From positions 671,501-735,500 of the forward strand of contig QAYY01000001.1 of NCBI GenBank assembly GCA_003054665.1: a stretch of DNA of 64,000 nt, in the 5' to 3' direction. The DNA is from Opitutaceae bacterium EW11 (GTDB taxonomy: Bacteria; Verrucomicrobiota; Verrucomicrobiia; Opitutales; Opitutaceae). Below the pieces are notes generated by a model. That model was not told where the DNA came from. It worked only from the letters and a program-made list of their open reading frames with translations, and ran no database searches. Position numbers and translations under genes: made by a program. The number at the start of each line of letters is the position of its first letter. Within the stretch, counting starts at the first letter, position 1. Of the stretch, positions 40,902-49,568 are shown piece by piece.

Positions 40902-41378
40902 TTAGCTGGCCGTTGGTCCTAGATGCTCGGCGTAGTTTCTTTCTGTTTCGTAGAGCCGCACGCTGTGCAGCGTTCCGGCGGTGAGCCGGGGCTCAATTTC
41001 CTTCCAAAAGGCAATCACCAGGTTCTCGGTGGACGGCAGAATGCCCTTCAGAAAATCGACCTCTTCGTTGAGGTTGCGGTGGTCGCACTTGGAAACCACC
41101 GCCTCGTGCACGATCCGCTTCAATTCGCTCAGATCGATCACGTAGCCGGTCGCGGGATCCGGCCGGCCTTTCACGGTGACCTCCAACACGTAGTTGTGCC
41201 CGTGCCAATGCGGGTTGTTGCAGACCCCGAACTGTTCGCGGTTCCAGGCGTCGTCGTAGTCCGGGTTGTGCAACCGGTGAGCCGCGTTGAAGTGCGCACG
41301 GCGGGTCACGTACACGAGGCCCTCCAGCGATCGGTTGGATCGCGGCTGGGCTTCGGCAGGACGGCTCTCTGTGCGCAT
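40902..41378 (-). CDS. 6-pyruvoyl-tetrahydropterin synthase / QueD family
   Basis: A 158-residue PTPS-fold enzyme. The zinc histidines are in AHFNAAHRL and [11 protein letters not shown]; the catalytic Cys is in [12 protein letters not shown] (about 50), and the Asp/His pair in SKCDHRNLN. The presence of Cys-x-N-N is typical of PTPS-like enzymes acting on dihydroneopterin triphosphate. QueD-type function in queuosine synthesis is also possible. The location next to folE2 and an SDR favours a BH4-like or monapterin pathway. The start at 41378 leaves a 20-residue polar lead. Confidence 0.9.
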   Translation of the reverse strand: MRTESRPAEAQPRSNRSLEGLVYVTRRAHFNAAHRLHNPDYDDAWNREQFGVCNNPHWHGHNYVLEVTVKGRPDPATGYVIDLSELKRIVHEAVVSKCDHRNLNEEVDFLKGILPSTENLVIAFWKEIEPRLTAGTLHSVRLYETERNYAEHLGPTAS

Positions 41379-41523
41379 GGAGGACGCGAACAGAAGATGA
41401 CTTGCCCCTGCGGGTCAACGCGCTGCGCCAGATTCCCGCCGCCGGGTGGGCGAAGCCCCGGGCTCCAGTGACTTCCAAAACCACGCTCCGCAGGACACGG
41501 AGCGGCCGGGCGAGCGACGTGCC

Positions 41524-42312
41524 CTAGGCCGGCGCCGCTGCGGTATCCCAGTATTCGCGGAGGCGGTCGCGGCTGTAGGCGAGGAAGTGCCGGTCTTTCG
41601 AAAACACCTCCAGCGTGATCGTGCCGTCGTAGCCGCTCTCGCGCAGAACCCGGACGTGATGCGGCACGTCCATGTTTCCCATGCCGAGCGCAAGGTGAAG
41701 ATCCGCATGGCCTCCGCGGTTGTCGTGCAGATGCACGTGAGCGAGCCGGTCGGAAAACGTGTGGATCAATTCTCCCGCGGTGTTGTGTTCGACCGACAGA
41801 TTGGAGTGGCCGATGTCGAGGTGCAGCCCGGCTTCCGGCACCCGCCGGAAAATGGGCTCGAGTTGCGCGACCGAATTAAAACGGCCGGGAACGTTTTCGA
41901 GCATCACGCGGACGCCGACGGTTTTTCCGAACTCGGCGATCGCGGCGAGCGAATCCATGTTTCGCCGCAGAATCGTGGCGTCGTCGGTGAACGGCGCGTA
42001 GCCGTCCGGATGCAGGTTCATCCACTTGGCTCCGAGCGCGGCGAATAATTCCGCGGCGCGCTTCAACTCGTCGAGCGCGGCGCACCGCAGGCTTTCAAAC
42101 GAGGACGCGAGCGGGAGGTAAAACGCCGTGTGGCCGATCACGCCGAGGCCGTGGTCGTGCAGACGCCGGCGCAGATCGTTCGCGTCGACTCTCCAGGTCG
42201 CCGCTTCGGGCGGCTCCAGAGTCAGATCGATAAAGTCGAGCTTCAGCTCCGCCATCCACGCGATCTCGGAGGCGACCGGCTCGGACGGGTTGTTCATGGC
42301 TCCGATTTGCAT
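41524..42312 (-). CDS. Sugar phosphate isomerase/epimerase (TIM barrel)
   Basis: A 262-residue xylose-isomerase-like barrel. Ordered strands: MQIGAMNNP, LDFIDLTLEPPEA, LGVIGHTAFYLP, AKWMNLHPDG, VRVMLENVPG (Glu), AGLHLDIGHSNL (Asp/His), LAHVHLHDNRGG (His/Asp) and GTITLEVF (Glu). These give the standard metal set. The start at 42312 has AGG 7-9 nt upstream. It lies 14 bp after the nucleotidyltransferase-like gene and is probably cotranscribed with it; the functional link is unclear. The 145-bp gap to the PTPS gene keeps it outside the pterin cluster. Confidence 0.87.
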   Translation of the reverse strand: MQIGAMNNPSEPVASEIAWMAELKLDFIDLTLEPPEAATWRVDANDLRRRLHDHGLGVIGHTAFYLPLASSFESLRCAALDELKRAAELFAALGAKWMNLHPDGYAPFTDDATILRRNMDSLAAIAEFGKTVGVRVMLENVPGRFNSVAQLEPIFRRVPEAGLHLDIGHSNLSVEHNTAGELIHTFSDRLAHVHLHDNRGGHADLHLALGMGNMDVPHHVRVLRESGYDGTITLEVFSKDRHFLAYSRDRLREYWDTAAAPA

Positions 42313-42326
42313 GGAGGTACCTGGGT

Positions 42327-43115
42327 TCAGAGTTCGAGCGGGCGGTCGGAAGGCTGGTGGGGAGCAAACCACGGTCGGCTGTCGAACAGGCGCGTGCGGC
42401 GTTCTTCCATTGCGGCGAGATCGTCCGCCTGGATCGGGGGCAGGGCGAATCGCTCCCGCAGCGAGATCGGGACGTCGTTCGCGCGCCCAGGGCACATCCA
42501 GTTGAAGATCGCGAGCGCCGCGTGCAGCAGCGGGAGATCGCGCCCCATCCGCTCGACGAGCCACGGCCAGTCGACCTCCGTCGAAGCCGCCGCGAGCACG
42601 TTGAGCACGTCCACCCAATCGCATCGATTGCGCTGCAGGACGTAGAGCTTCACGTGGATGAGGTCCTCGGGCCCCACCGCGGCAAACGCGCACCCCCGCA
42701 GTTGAAACGACCGGCTGCGGGCGAACCAGGCGTTGTCGATATAAACGCGGTGATTCGGCAGCTGCCAAATCACGTCGAAGATCACTCCCCCTTTGAACCC
42801 GCGGAAGATCCACGCCCGGTCGTAATTTTCGCGCTCGAAGTAATCTTCGAAACCCGCGTCGCGCAGGGCCGCGATCGCCCTGTCATGGTCGGCCGGATGC
42901 ACAAAGACGTCGATGTCCTTGGTGTTCCGCCAGTGGCCCGTGTAGGTCGCCAAAGCCATCGCACCGCCGAGAAGAAAACGGACGCCGGCCCGGGAGATCG
43001 CGTCGGTACCCTCCAGAAAGACCGCCCACTGATCCTCCGGGATCAGTTCGCCCCAGGGGGCGGACACGGGCACATCCTCCTGCGGTGGTGGCGGCGACGG
43101 TTTCGGTTCGTCCAT
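42327..43115 (-). CDS. Nucleotidyltransferase-fold protein of unknown function
   Basis: A 262-residue protein. The N-terminal half has the minimal nucleotidyltransferase pattern: FLLGGAMALATYTGHWRNTKDIDVFVHPADHDRAIAALRDAGFE (GG loop and D-x-D at about 70-72). A central KLYVLQRNRCDWVDVLNVLAA helix and FNWMCPGRANDVPISLRERFA follow. It resembles the sequence class of kanamycin-nucleotidyltransferase-like or toxin-antitoxin-type NTases, but no partner antitoxin (HEPN or AbiEi) is seen nearby. The first 25 residues are Pro-rich. No function is claimed. Confidence 0.75.
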   Translation of the reverse strand: MDEPKPSPPPPQEDVPVSAPWGELIPEDQWAVFLEGTDAISRAGVRFLLGGAMALATYTGHWRNTKDIDVFVHPADHDRAIAALRDAGFEDYFERENYDRAWIFRGFKGGVIFDVIWQLPNHRVYIDNAWFARSRSFQLRGCAFAAVGPEDLIHVKLYVLQRNRCDWVDVLNVLAAASTEVDWPWLVERMGRDLPLLHAALAIFNWMCPGRANDVPISLRERFALPPIQADDLAAMEERRTRLFDSRPWFAPHQPSDRPLEL

Positions 43116-43233
43116 GGCTGGGCGGCGCTAGACCGAGGGGGCTTGGGGTCGTTCCTGCGGCCGGCAAACGACCGGAGATGCACGGATGCCGAGTACGGGA
43201 AGAGTCTCCAAGGCCGGGCCGGCTTTCGCCGAC

Positions 43234-43263
43234 AAAAAAGCCGCGCCCAAAAAAAGGAGCGGC
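43234..43263 (-). terminator. Terminator for the Ig-repeat protein gene
   Basis: Stem GCCGC (43240-43244) / GCGGC (43259-43263) with a U-rich loop. Read on the minus strand it is followed by TTTTTT. It lies 27 bp beyond the stop of the gene at 43290. Confidence 0.6.
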
Positions 43264-43289
43264 CGTTGAATTCCACTCGAGGGAGAACC

Positions 43290-45980
43290 TCAGTTCACGT
43301 TCGCGGTGTTCACCGCGATGGGGTAACCGCCGAACGGAAGCTGGCCGGCGAATTCGTAGTCGGCCTTTCCGTCCGCGCCCGGACCGTAAACCTTGCCGTC
43401 GCGGCTCGTCATCGTCCCCACGCGGAAGCTGAGGAGCTTCCGCCCGGCGTAGTCGGCGACGCTCACGATGTATCCACGGCCCGCGACGCTGACGGCGACG
43501 GGATCGCCCATGCGACGGTCTCGGATCCGGCGATACACGGTTCCCTGTCCGTCGTACGTCACCACGGCGTCGATCTCGCGATCGCCGCGGCACGCGACGT
43601 AGAACTGGTTGTTCAGCACGTCGGGCGACGCCGGCGTTCCGTTGCGGACCGGCAGGAGCGGAAGCGGATAGTCGATGTGGCGCGCGAAGGCCATGCTGAC
43701 CGGGTTGCGCCCCACCTTGAGGCTGCCGATCTCCGTGAGCGCGCCGTTCTTCTCGTAGCTGAAACGCGCCATGAGCGAGGACGTATCGATGATGTGGATC
43801 GTGCCGTCCTCGCGAGCCACATAGGCCTTGTGGCGGTCGGGCGACCAGCGATCCAGCATGAGGCCCGCGAGCACCGCCGTCGGTTTCGGGAGGTCCTTCT
43901 GCCACACCACGCGCGGCTTCATGCTCGGATTCTCGGCAAACGTGAGCGGCCACTGTCCGGCGCCCGAACCGCGGGTCGAGAGCGTCTTCCGGAAGTTCTG
44001 CCCGGAGGAGAGCCAGCTCTCGCGGACGTAGTTGAAGAGCGGAGTCAGATCGACGATCACCGCGCGGTTGTCCTGCTTCGACGCAACGATGGCGTAGCCC
44101 TTGTTGGCTACGACGCGGGTCCACTGCATGTCGCCGGAGTAGATGCCGGCGCGCACGGAATCGTTGGCCAGATCGATCTGGCTGAGCACGAGGTTCGCGG
44201 TCTGCGACGGTCCGGACCACCAGCCGTTGCTGGCGGCGGCGACGGACGAGGGCGCGGCCATCGGGAGATCGAGGTAGCCGAGAAGCTTCATGTCGGACCA
44301 GCTGCCCTGGTTGGGCAGCGCCATGTACGGCCAGGTGTGGAACGGCAGCCATTTCGCCTCGAGGGCGACGACCGCGAGCTGGCCCTTCAGCGCCTGGGTG
44401 TCCCAGATCGTGACCAGGGCGAACTCATTCCCCGTCGTGAGTGCGATCGAGGTCGGAACCTTGTTCGGGGGGAACAGCAGGCCGGGATACGGGCGCTCCC
44501 ACCACTCGCGGCTGGTCTGGGTGCCGGCGACGCCGAGCAGGCCGTCGCGGTAGAGAACGAGCGCCTCGTTGGAAAGCATGCCGTAGTTGCGCACCATCGC
44601 CACGGGGTTCTTCGGTGCGAAGCCGAGCATCGCCTTGTAGTTCGATTCCTTGGTCTGCGCATCCGGATGGGGGATACCCGTCCAGTCGAGCCGCGGGCTG
44701 AGCGCGAAAACGTGGTTGTAGTAGGCAAACGTCTGCACGCGATCCAGACCGGGGTCGTTGGCGATGTCGTCCGGCACGTACGCCACCTGGCCGGTCTCGC
44801 TCCAGTAATCGCTATCCGGATAACAACCTCCCGGGGGGCCGAGTTCGAACGGGTTGATCTTGTTCACGTACGAGGTCGAGCACTGGCGCGAGGTCGGCTG
44901 GAAGTTCGTCGGACGGTCGTCGGTCGCGTTCGGGTTGAGCTGCTCGAAAGTGGGTCCGAGGAGCTGGCTGACGCTGTCGTGCGTCCAGACGGCGAGTTGG
45001 TTCACGTAGGCCGTTTGGTTGACGCTTCCGTCGGCGTTGAAAATCGAGCCGGGCGCGGATACGACCGGCGGAGGCGTCGTGCTCGGCGGAGGAGTCGAGG
45101 GCGTGCTCGGGGTCGAGGGAGTCGTGCTCGCCGCGGTTACCTTCACGTGAACGAGGTTCGACACGATCCAGTCTCCTCCGCGCGAATCGATCGCCGTCGT
45201 CCGCAGCGTGTAGGTGCCGGTCTGGTCGAACGTGTAGGTGGTCGATTTCACCGACTTGGATGTCGAGCCCACGAGGCCGCCGAGCCAGGGCTCGACTTTC
45301 AGCCACCCCTGCCAGCTCCAGGCGCCCGAGGGATTCTGGATTTCGAGCCAGTGCTCCTTGAGGTCGCCGTTCGCATCCGTCGCAGTGCCGGTGACGTTGA
45401 GCTTCGTGCCGCTGACAACCGTCACGTCAGCCGCTCCTCCGCCCACAGTCAGGGCGGTCACCGGTGCAACGGGAGCGCTCGACGGCGCCGGGGCGGACGG
45501 TGTCGGAGTGGGCGTCGGTGTCGGGGCCGGCGCGGGAGCCGAGCCGCTCCCGCTCGAAGCCGCGGAGACGGTCACGTGGATCACGTTGGAGATGCTCCAG
45601 TCGCTGCTCTGCGCGTCGATGGCGGTGGAGCGAATCGCGTAGGTTCCGGCGGTGTTGAACGTGAAGGTCGTGGCCTTCGTCGACGAAGAGCCGTTCCCCG
45701 ACAACGAGCCGAGCCAGGGCTCCACGTTCAGCCAGCCCTGCCAGCTCCACTTGCCGGAGGGATTCTGAATCTCCAGCCAGTGCTCCTTCATATCGCCGTC
45801 CGGATCGCTGGCCGTGGCCGAGATCTTCAACGAACTCCCCGACGCGACTTGAACGTCGGAGGTGCCGCTCCCCACCGTGAGCTTCACGGAGGGCGGCGTT
45901 CCCCAGCCGGCGAAAACCGCCGCCGGGGCGAAAAACGTCAGGCTGAGGATCAGGAGTGGGGGGATCTTTTTCAGTAGCAT
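43290..45980 (-). CDS. Large secreted protein with two Ig-like repeats and a propeller-like C-terminal region
   Basis: An 896-residue exported protein. Signal peptide MLLKKIPPLLILSLTFFAPA (cleavage about 22). Two tandem domains (about 25-140 and 165-275) share the core HWLEIQNPSG.WSWQGWL.VEPWLG, each followed by a strand pair with 'T.TF....TYA.R.TAID' ending in SNV.HV.V. They are joined by PT-rich linkers (PAPAPTPTPTPTPSAPAP and STPSTPSTPPPS). The C-terminal roughly 600 residues contain repeated strands that suggest a propeller (VVANKGYAIVASKQDNRAVIVD, HKAYVAREDGTIHIIDTSS, QFYVACRGDREIDAVVTYDG). A cell-surface or extracellular role is likely. The upstream frame to 46205 lacks a signal and is rejected. 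Confidence 0.83.
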   Translation of the reverse strand: MLLKKIPPLLILSLTFFAPAAVFAGWGTPPSVKLTVGSGTSDVQVASGSSLKISATASDPDGDMKEHWLEIQNPSGKWSWQGWLNVEPWLGSLSGNGSSSTKATTFTFNTAGTYAIRSTAIDAQSSDWSISNVIHVTVSAASSGSGSAPAPAPTPTPTPTPSAPAPSSAPVAPVTALTVGGGAADVTVVSGTKLNVTGTATDANGDLKEHWLEIQNPSGAWSWQGWLKVEPWLGGLVGSTSKSVKSTTYTFDQTGTYTLRTTAIDSRGGDWIVSNLVHVKVTAASTTPSTPSTPSTPPPSTTPPPVVSAPGSIFNADGSVNQTAYVNQLAVWTHDSVSQLLGPTFEQLNPNATDDRPTNFQPTSRQCSTSYVNKINPFELGPPGGCYPDSDYWSETGQVAYVPDDIANDPGLDRVQTFAYYNHVFALSPRLDWTGIPHPDAQTKESNYKAMLGFAPKNPVAMVRNYGMLSNEALVLYRDGLLGVAGTQTSREWWERPYPGLLFPPNKVPTSIALTTGNEFALVTIWDTQALKGQLAVVALEAKWLPFHTWPYMALPNQGSWSDMKLLGYLDLPMAAPSSVAAASNGWWSGPSQTANLVLSQIDLANDSVRAGIYSGDMQWTRVVANKGYAIVASKQDNRAVIVDLTPLFNYVRESWLSSGQNFRKTLSTRGSGAGQWPLTFAENPSMKPRVVWQKDLPKPTAVLAGLMLDRWSPDRHKAYVAREDGTIHIIDTSSLMARFSYEKNGALTEIGSLKVGRNPVSMAFARHIDYPLPLLPVRNGTPASPDVLNNQFYVACRGDREIDAVVTYDGQGTVYRRIRDRRMGDPVAVSVAGRGYIVSVADYAGRKLLSFRVGTMTSRDGKVYGPGADGKADYEFAGQLPFGGYPIAVNTANVN

Positions 45981-46005
45981 AAAAAACGGGGAGGAATTTC
46001 CCCGC

Positions 46006-46301
46006 ATGATCGACACCGGCGCCGTTTTGATCCCAAGCATCGGGAAAATTCTTAGGAATTTCGTGTAAAAGCCCGGCAATAAAGCGGCCGTATCGTATTT
46101 TCGACTACAGCCGTCCGTTCTTGCTGCAGGATCTTTGCGCGAATCGCCCGCCGGTTGGTATCCCATTATAGGATACGCACGCCGCCCCATGGCCGCATCG
46201 AGCATCCTCCGTGGTGTCGCACGATTCGGCCGCCCCCTCGCGGGGCACGTCGGGGCTTCTCAGTGCCTGAGTTTTCTCGGGACCGGGAAACGAAACCGGC
46301 C
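46006..46301. other. Intergenic region, no gene seen
   Basis: About 300 bp between the Ig-repeat gene start and the terminator of the hydrolase gene (both minus). Apart from the GTATCC/GGATAC palindrome with a TATAAT core, nothing definite is seen. Frames through it are arginine-rich extensions of neighbours. Confidence 0.45.
46158..46176 (-). promoter_or_regulatory. Palindrome overlapping a possible -10 element
   Basis: GTATCC-CATTATA-GGATAC with perfect 6-bp arms. Read on the minus strand its centre contains TATAAT. It lies about 180 bp upstream of the Ig-repeat gene. No good -35 is present, so an activator-type site is possible. Confidence 0.3.
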
Positions 46302-46330
46302 AAAAAAAGGCGCGGCCCAAACGCCGCGCC
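46302..46330 (-). terminator. Terminator for the hydrolase/5'-nucleotidase-like gene
   Basis: 8-bp stem GGCGCGGC (46309-46316) / GCCGCGCC (46323-46330). Read on the minus strand it is followed by seven T residues (46302-46308). It lies just after the stop at 46356. Confidence 0.9.
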
Positions 46331-46355
46331 TCGCCTTTCCGTTCGGCAGAGACCG

Positions 46356-48728
46356 CTATTCGTTTTCGAGGAGAAACCGTTCCACCGCTTCTCCCACATC
46401 CGCGTCGAGCAGGCGGTGCCGCGCGGGCGCTTGATGCCCCACTCGGGCCAGCGAACCGATCGTGTCCACCGGCATCGCCACGCGATACGTGCGGTCCGGG
46501 TTCACCGTTTCCGCGACATAGGCGGGCGAAACGGCCAGCAGCGGGTCCGCGGCCATGGCTGCCATCAGCGACTTCAACTCCGCCCCCGAAAGCTCCAGCT
46601 CGCCGATCGGCGTGAAATAATAGAGCGATCGCACGTCCTCGAGCCGCGTCTCCCCCGCAACCACCGCCGGCGTTGTCGCGTCCGCGGAGCGCTCGAAAAA
46701 CCCGAAGTCGGCCGCACAAACACGGCGCACCGCCTTGGCCAGCGCTTCGGTCAGAGCACCCTGCGTGGCCAGGCTCGGCGGCAGCAGCGGCGAGGCGTCG
46801 TGACGGCCGCTCCAGTTCCAGCGGCTGTCGAAAGCCCGCGTCGCGACGAGCGTCGGCGTCGCCGTCTCGCCAACGATGAGATCGCCCGAACACGGGGAGC
46901 CCGACATCGAGACGCCCGACGTGATCAGGGTGGGAAACGCATCCGCGCGGTATGCCGATGCGTCGTCCGACGCCACCCAGAATACAAGACGATCGGGCGC
47001 CAGCGGATTGAAGTGGACGAGCCCGGAGATCCGATGCGCCGAGGCGAACCGGACGCCGTCGCTGCAGGTGATCGCGCCGTCGGCGAAGCTCACCGGCAAA
47101 CGCGCCGCCATGCGGGCCACCACGCGGTTCTGAGCCGCAGTGCCGATGAGAACGAGATGGCAGCGGGCGATGTCGGCGTCGGTCACGTCGACGTCGGCTT
47201 TTCTGTTCAGCTGCCCATAGAGATTCTGGCTGTGCGGAACGCCGTCGGGTCCGAGATCGCCGCCGTCGGGCATCCAGCGGGGATTCGGGCTCTTGCTCGC
47301 CGCCTCGGCCGCGGCGCACATCGCCGCGCGCTCCGCGTCGGAACCGCCGGTGCCGTACACGATGAGCAGCGGTTCGCCCGCGTAGAGCAGCGCCGCGCCG
47401 CCAGGGGTGTGCAGGCGCATGGGAAGCGCCTCCGTCTTCGTCTCGAAGGACCAGCCGGTTTCGGACCGCCGAAGGATGACACTCTCGGGCAGAGGCGCCG
47501 GCAGCACGAGCGGCACCGCGCCGCCGACGGACACGGACAGCGGTTGCCGCACGTCGAAGGGAGACTCGGAGAGCCGGAGCCGAAGCGCGGAGAGATTGGT
47601 GAGCTCAGCGAGGAGCAAGTTGTCCGGAGCCGCCGTCAGGATGAACCGCGCCGGTTTCGCCGCAGGGCCCCACTCCGCCACCTCGGCCCACCAGCTTCGC
47701 ACCGCCGCTCCATCGAGGGCAGTGTAGTCGATCCGTCGCACCTCGCGCGACGCCGGTCTGACCTGCTTGTCCTCCCACACGGAACCCCGCGCGTTGCCTT
47801 CCTTGTAGTTCCAGACCGCGTGCCCGTACCCCGTGGTTTCGTCGAGGATCGCCACGCCGCCCATCTCGCGCAACCGGGCGAGAGGTCCGCGGGAGAAGAG
47901 CACGGACACGGTCCAATCGTCGGCGCTGTGCGTCGCGTAGATGGGAAACGTGAGCAGGTTTCCGAACGGGATGAAACTGCCGAAGCCGCACGTCGGCCGT
48001 CCCGAGGCCCACCGGTGCGGATACCGGGAACCGAGCCGGAACGTCGCACCGCCGCCCATGCTGCCGCCGTTGAGGCGTATCCGGTCCGGATCGATGGCCC
48101 AGTGTGCCTGCACGTAATCGATCGCCTGCAGCACGTCGGCTTCCGAAAGCGCACGATAGCCTCCGCCGCGGCCGCGTCCGAGAACCGCGATGTCGAACGT
48201 CCCCAGGCGAGAGGTCATGCCGACGGAGTGTTCGAGATGGTTGCCGCTGTATCCGTGCATGTAGACGGACAGCGCCGCGGGCCGCTTCGGATCGTAGTCG
48301 GAGGGAATCGCGATTCTGAACGGTTGTCCGGAGTCGTCCGCGGGCGACTCGTAGGCCCATTCCTGCACGCCGCGGAGATTCTCCAGCGTCTTCGGATCAG
48401 CCGCGATGCGCTCGGCCCACTCGCGGAGCCGATGCACTTTCACTCCGGCCGCCTCGCTCGTGGAGCCGCTGCGAGAGATCGCCGTTTCGGCCTCGTAGCG
48501 CAGGAATCTCAGCCACCCGCGGTAGGCGGCGAGATCGTTTCGCGCGAGCAGGGCTTCGACCCGGGTCTTGGTCGAAGCGAGCAATGGCGAGACGTCTTCC
48601 AACGGTACAGCGGCGGTCGTGGCGGGAGGCGGAGCCGAAGAGGCGGATTCCGCACGCACGCCCGAAGCGAGGACGAGGAACGCCGCGACGATTGATCTGC
48701 ACAGAAGTGGACGCAGAGATTCGTTCAT
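46356..48728 (-). CDS. Secreted alpha/beta hydrolase with C-terminal 5'-nucleotidase-C-like domain
   Basis: A 790-residue exported protein. Signal peptide LCRSIVAAFLVLASGVRAE (cleavage near 27). After a helical spacer comes an esterase domain (about 130-330): LSVYMHGYSGNHLEH (oxyanion region), nucleophile in RLNGGSMGGGATF (Ser about 224), PIYATHSADDWTV (Asp) and GHAVWNY (His). A middle part (about 340-560) has repeated strands including LLIVYGTGGSDAER. The last roughly 170 residues read like a 5'-nucleotidase C-terminal domain: ADFGFFERSADAT, GETRLEDVRSLYYFTPIG, ELELSGAELKSLMAAMA, VNPDRTYRVAMPVD. The usual 5'-nucleotidase metal domain is absent. The real substrate is unknown. Confidence 0.83.
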   Translation of the reverse strand: MNESLRPLLCRSIVAAFLVLASGVRAESASSAPPPATTAAVPLEDVSPLLASTKTRVEALLARNDLAAYRGWLRFLRYEAETAISRSGSTSEAAGVKVHRLREWAERIAADPKTLENLRGVQEWAYESPADDSGQPFRIAIPSDYDPKRPAALSVYMHGYSGNHLEHSVGMTSRLGTFDIAVLGRGRGGGYRALSEADVLQAIDYVQAHWAIDPDRIRLNGGSMGGGATFRLGSRYPHRWASGRPTCGFGSFIPFGNLLTFPIYATHSADDWTVSVLFSRGPLARLREMGGVAILDETTGYGHAVWNYKEGNARGSVWEDKQVRPASREVRRIDYTALDGAAVRSWWAEVAEWGPAAKPARFILTAAPDNLLLAELTNLSALRLRLSESPFDVRQPLSVSVGGAVPLVLPAPLPESVILRRSETGWSFETKTEALPMRLHTPGGAALLYAGEPLLIVYGTGGSDAERAAMCAAAEAASKSPNPRWMPDGGDLGPDGVPHSQNLYGQLNRKADVDVTDADIARCHLVLIGTAAQNRVVARMAARLPVSFADGAITCSDGVRFASAHRISGLVHFNPLAPDRLVFWVASDDASAYRADAFPTLITSGVSMSGSPCSGDLIVGETATPTLVATRAFDSRWNWSGRHDASPLLPPSLATQGALTEALAKAVRRVCAADFGFFERSADATTPAVVAGETRLEDVRSLYYFTPIGELELSGAELKSLMAAMAADPLLAVSPAYVAETVNPDRTYRVAMPVDTIGSLARVGHQAPARHRLLDADVGEAVERFLLENE

Positions 48729-48878
48729 GGGGAAAACAGCCCGCCGCGAAAGGGTCCCCGGGGCAGGCCCAGTTCACGCCACGTCAGCCGTTCGCTCGCC
48801 ACAAGGCAATAGGCCAGGGATTCTATCGTGTGACCGAACTTCCGGCGCGGAACGCGCCGGAGCGCGGCAAGGCGGCCC

Positions 48879-49568
48879 TCAGCCGACCGACCCGTGGTAG
48901 ATCGTGTTTCCCAGCCCGATCGTGAACACGAGATTCCCGTAGAGGGCATGCTCGAAGGACGCCAGTCGCAGCGATCCGGTCCGACCGTACGTTTGGGCAA
49001 ACATTGCTCCGCCGAAAAGCGTGAGGACCAGCGCGTATTCGTTGCGGAAGATCACGTGCATCCAGGCGAAGAGCAGCGCGCTCGCGATCCCAAGCCGCGC
49101 CCGGGTGCGAAACAACGTCGAGAACCGCCGGAAGAAATAGCGCCGGTAGAGAAACCCCTGCGGGTACGCCGAAAGAAGCGGATAGAGCACGACGATCGCC
49201 AGCCAGAGCAGCGGCTTCTCTCGCGGCCATTGAAAGAGCCGTTCCGGCATCCAGAGGATCATCGCCAGGGCGAGAACTCCGGCGCACGCGACAAACCGAA
49301 TCACGATATGCCTCATCGCCCGCCGCCGATCGGGAGCGCCGGGCTGCGGATCGACGTCCTTCCAGACCGCCCCCGGATCGCGCCGCAGCACCCAGACGGC
49401 CAGCGCCGCGATCGCCCAGAGCGAGGGCATCCACCAGACCGGCGCGACAAAAAACCCGACCGCGAGAGGCAGGGCCACGAAGCCGAAAACCAATTCGACC
49501 CAGCGTGCCCGGCTCGGCGCCGCCAGAGCGCCGTCGATGCGGGAAACGAGGGATTCCGGAACGGCCAT
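48879..49568 (-). CDS. CPBP-like membrane protein with degenerate active site
   Basis: A 229-residue, six- or seven-helix membrane protein of the CAAX-protease/bacteriocin-processing (CPBP) type. Recognisable parts: YPLLSAYPQGFLYRRYFFRR (motif 1 region), IASALLFAWMHVIFRNEYAL (His) and FEHALYGNLVFTIGLG (Glu/His motif 3-4). In active relatives the first motif contains a Glu (PQE-x-x-x-R or EExxxR); here the position reads PQGFLYR. Catalytic competence is therefore doubtful. Start at 49568 (MAVPESLVSR) is chosen; an open frame continues upstream without membrane character. Confidence 0.75.
   Translation of the reverse strand: MAVPESLVSRIDGALAAPSRARWVELVFGFVALPLAVGFFVAPVWWMPSLWAIAALAVWVLRRDPGAVWKDVDPQPGAPDRRRAMRHIVIRFVACAGVLALAMILWMPERLFQWPREKPLLWLAIVVLYPLLSAYPQGFLYRRYFFRRFSTLFRTRARLGIASALLFAWMHVIFRNEYALVLTLFGGAMFAQTYGRTGSLRLASFEHALYGNLVFTIGLGNTIYHGSVG

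Noticed and set aside
42327-43115. AbiEii/MNT-type toxin-antitoxin system
   Set aside because: The nucleotidyltransferase-like protein has no adjacent small antitoxin; its close neighbour is a metabolic TIM-barrel protein.
42357-45977. 1206-codon open frame on the plus strand
   Set aside because: Antisense shadow of the nucleotidyltransferase-like and Ig-repeat genes; low-complexity RRGRRRR composition and no domain.
46155-48695. 846-codon open frame on the plus strand
   Set aside because: Antisense to the hydrolase gene, which has a signal peptide, catalytic motifs and its own terminator.
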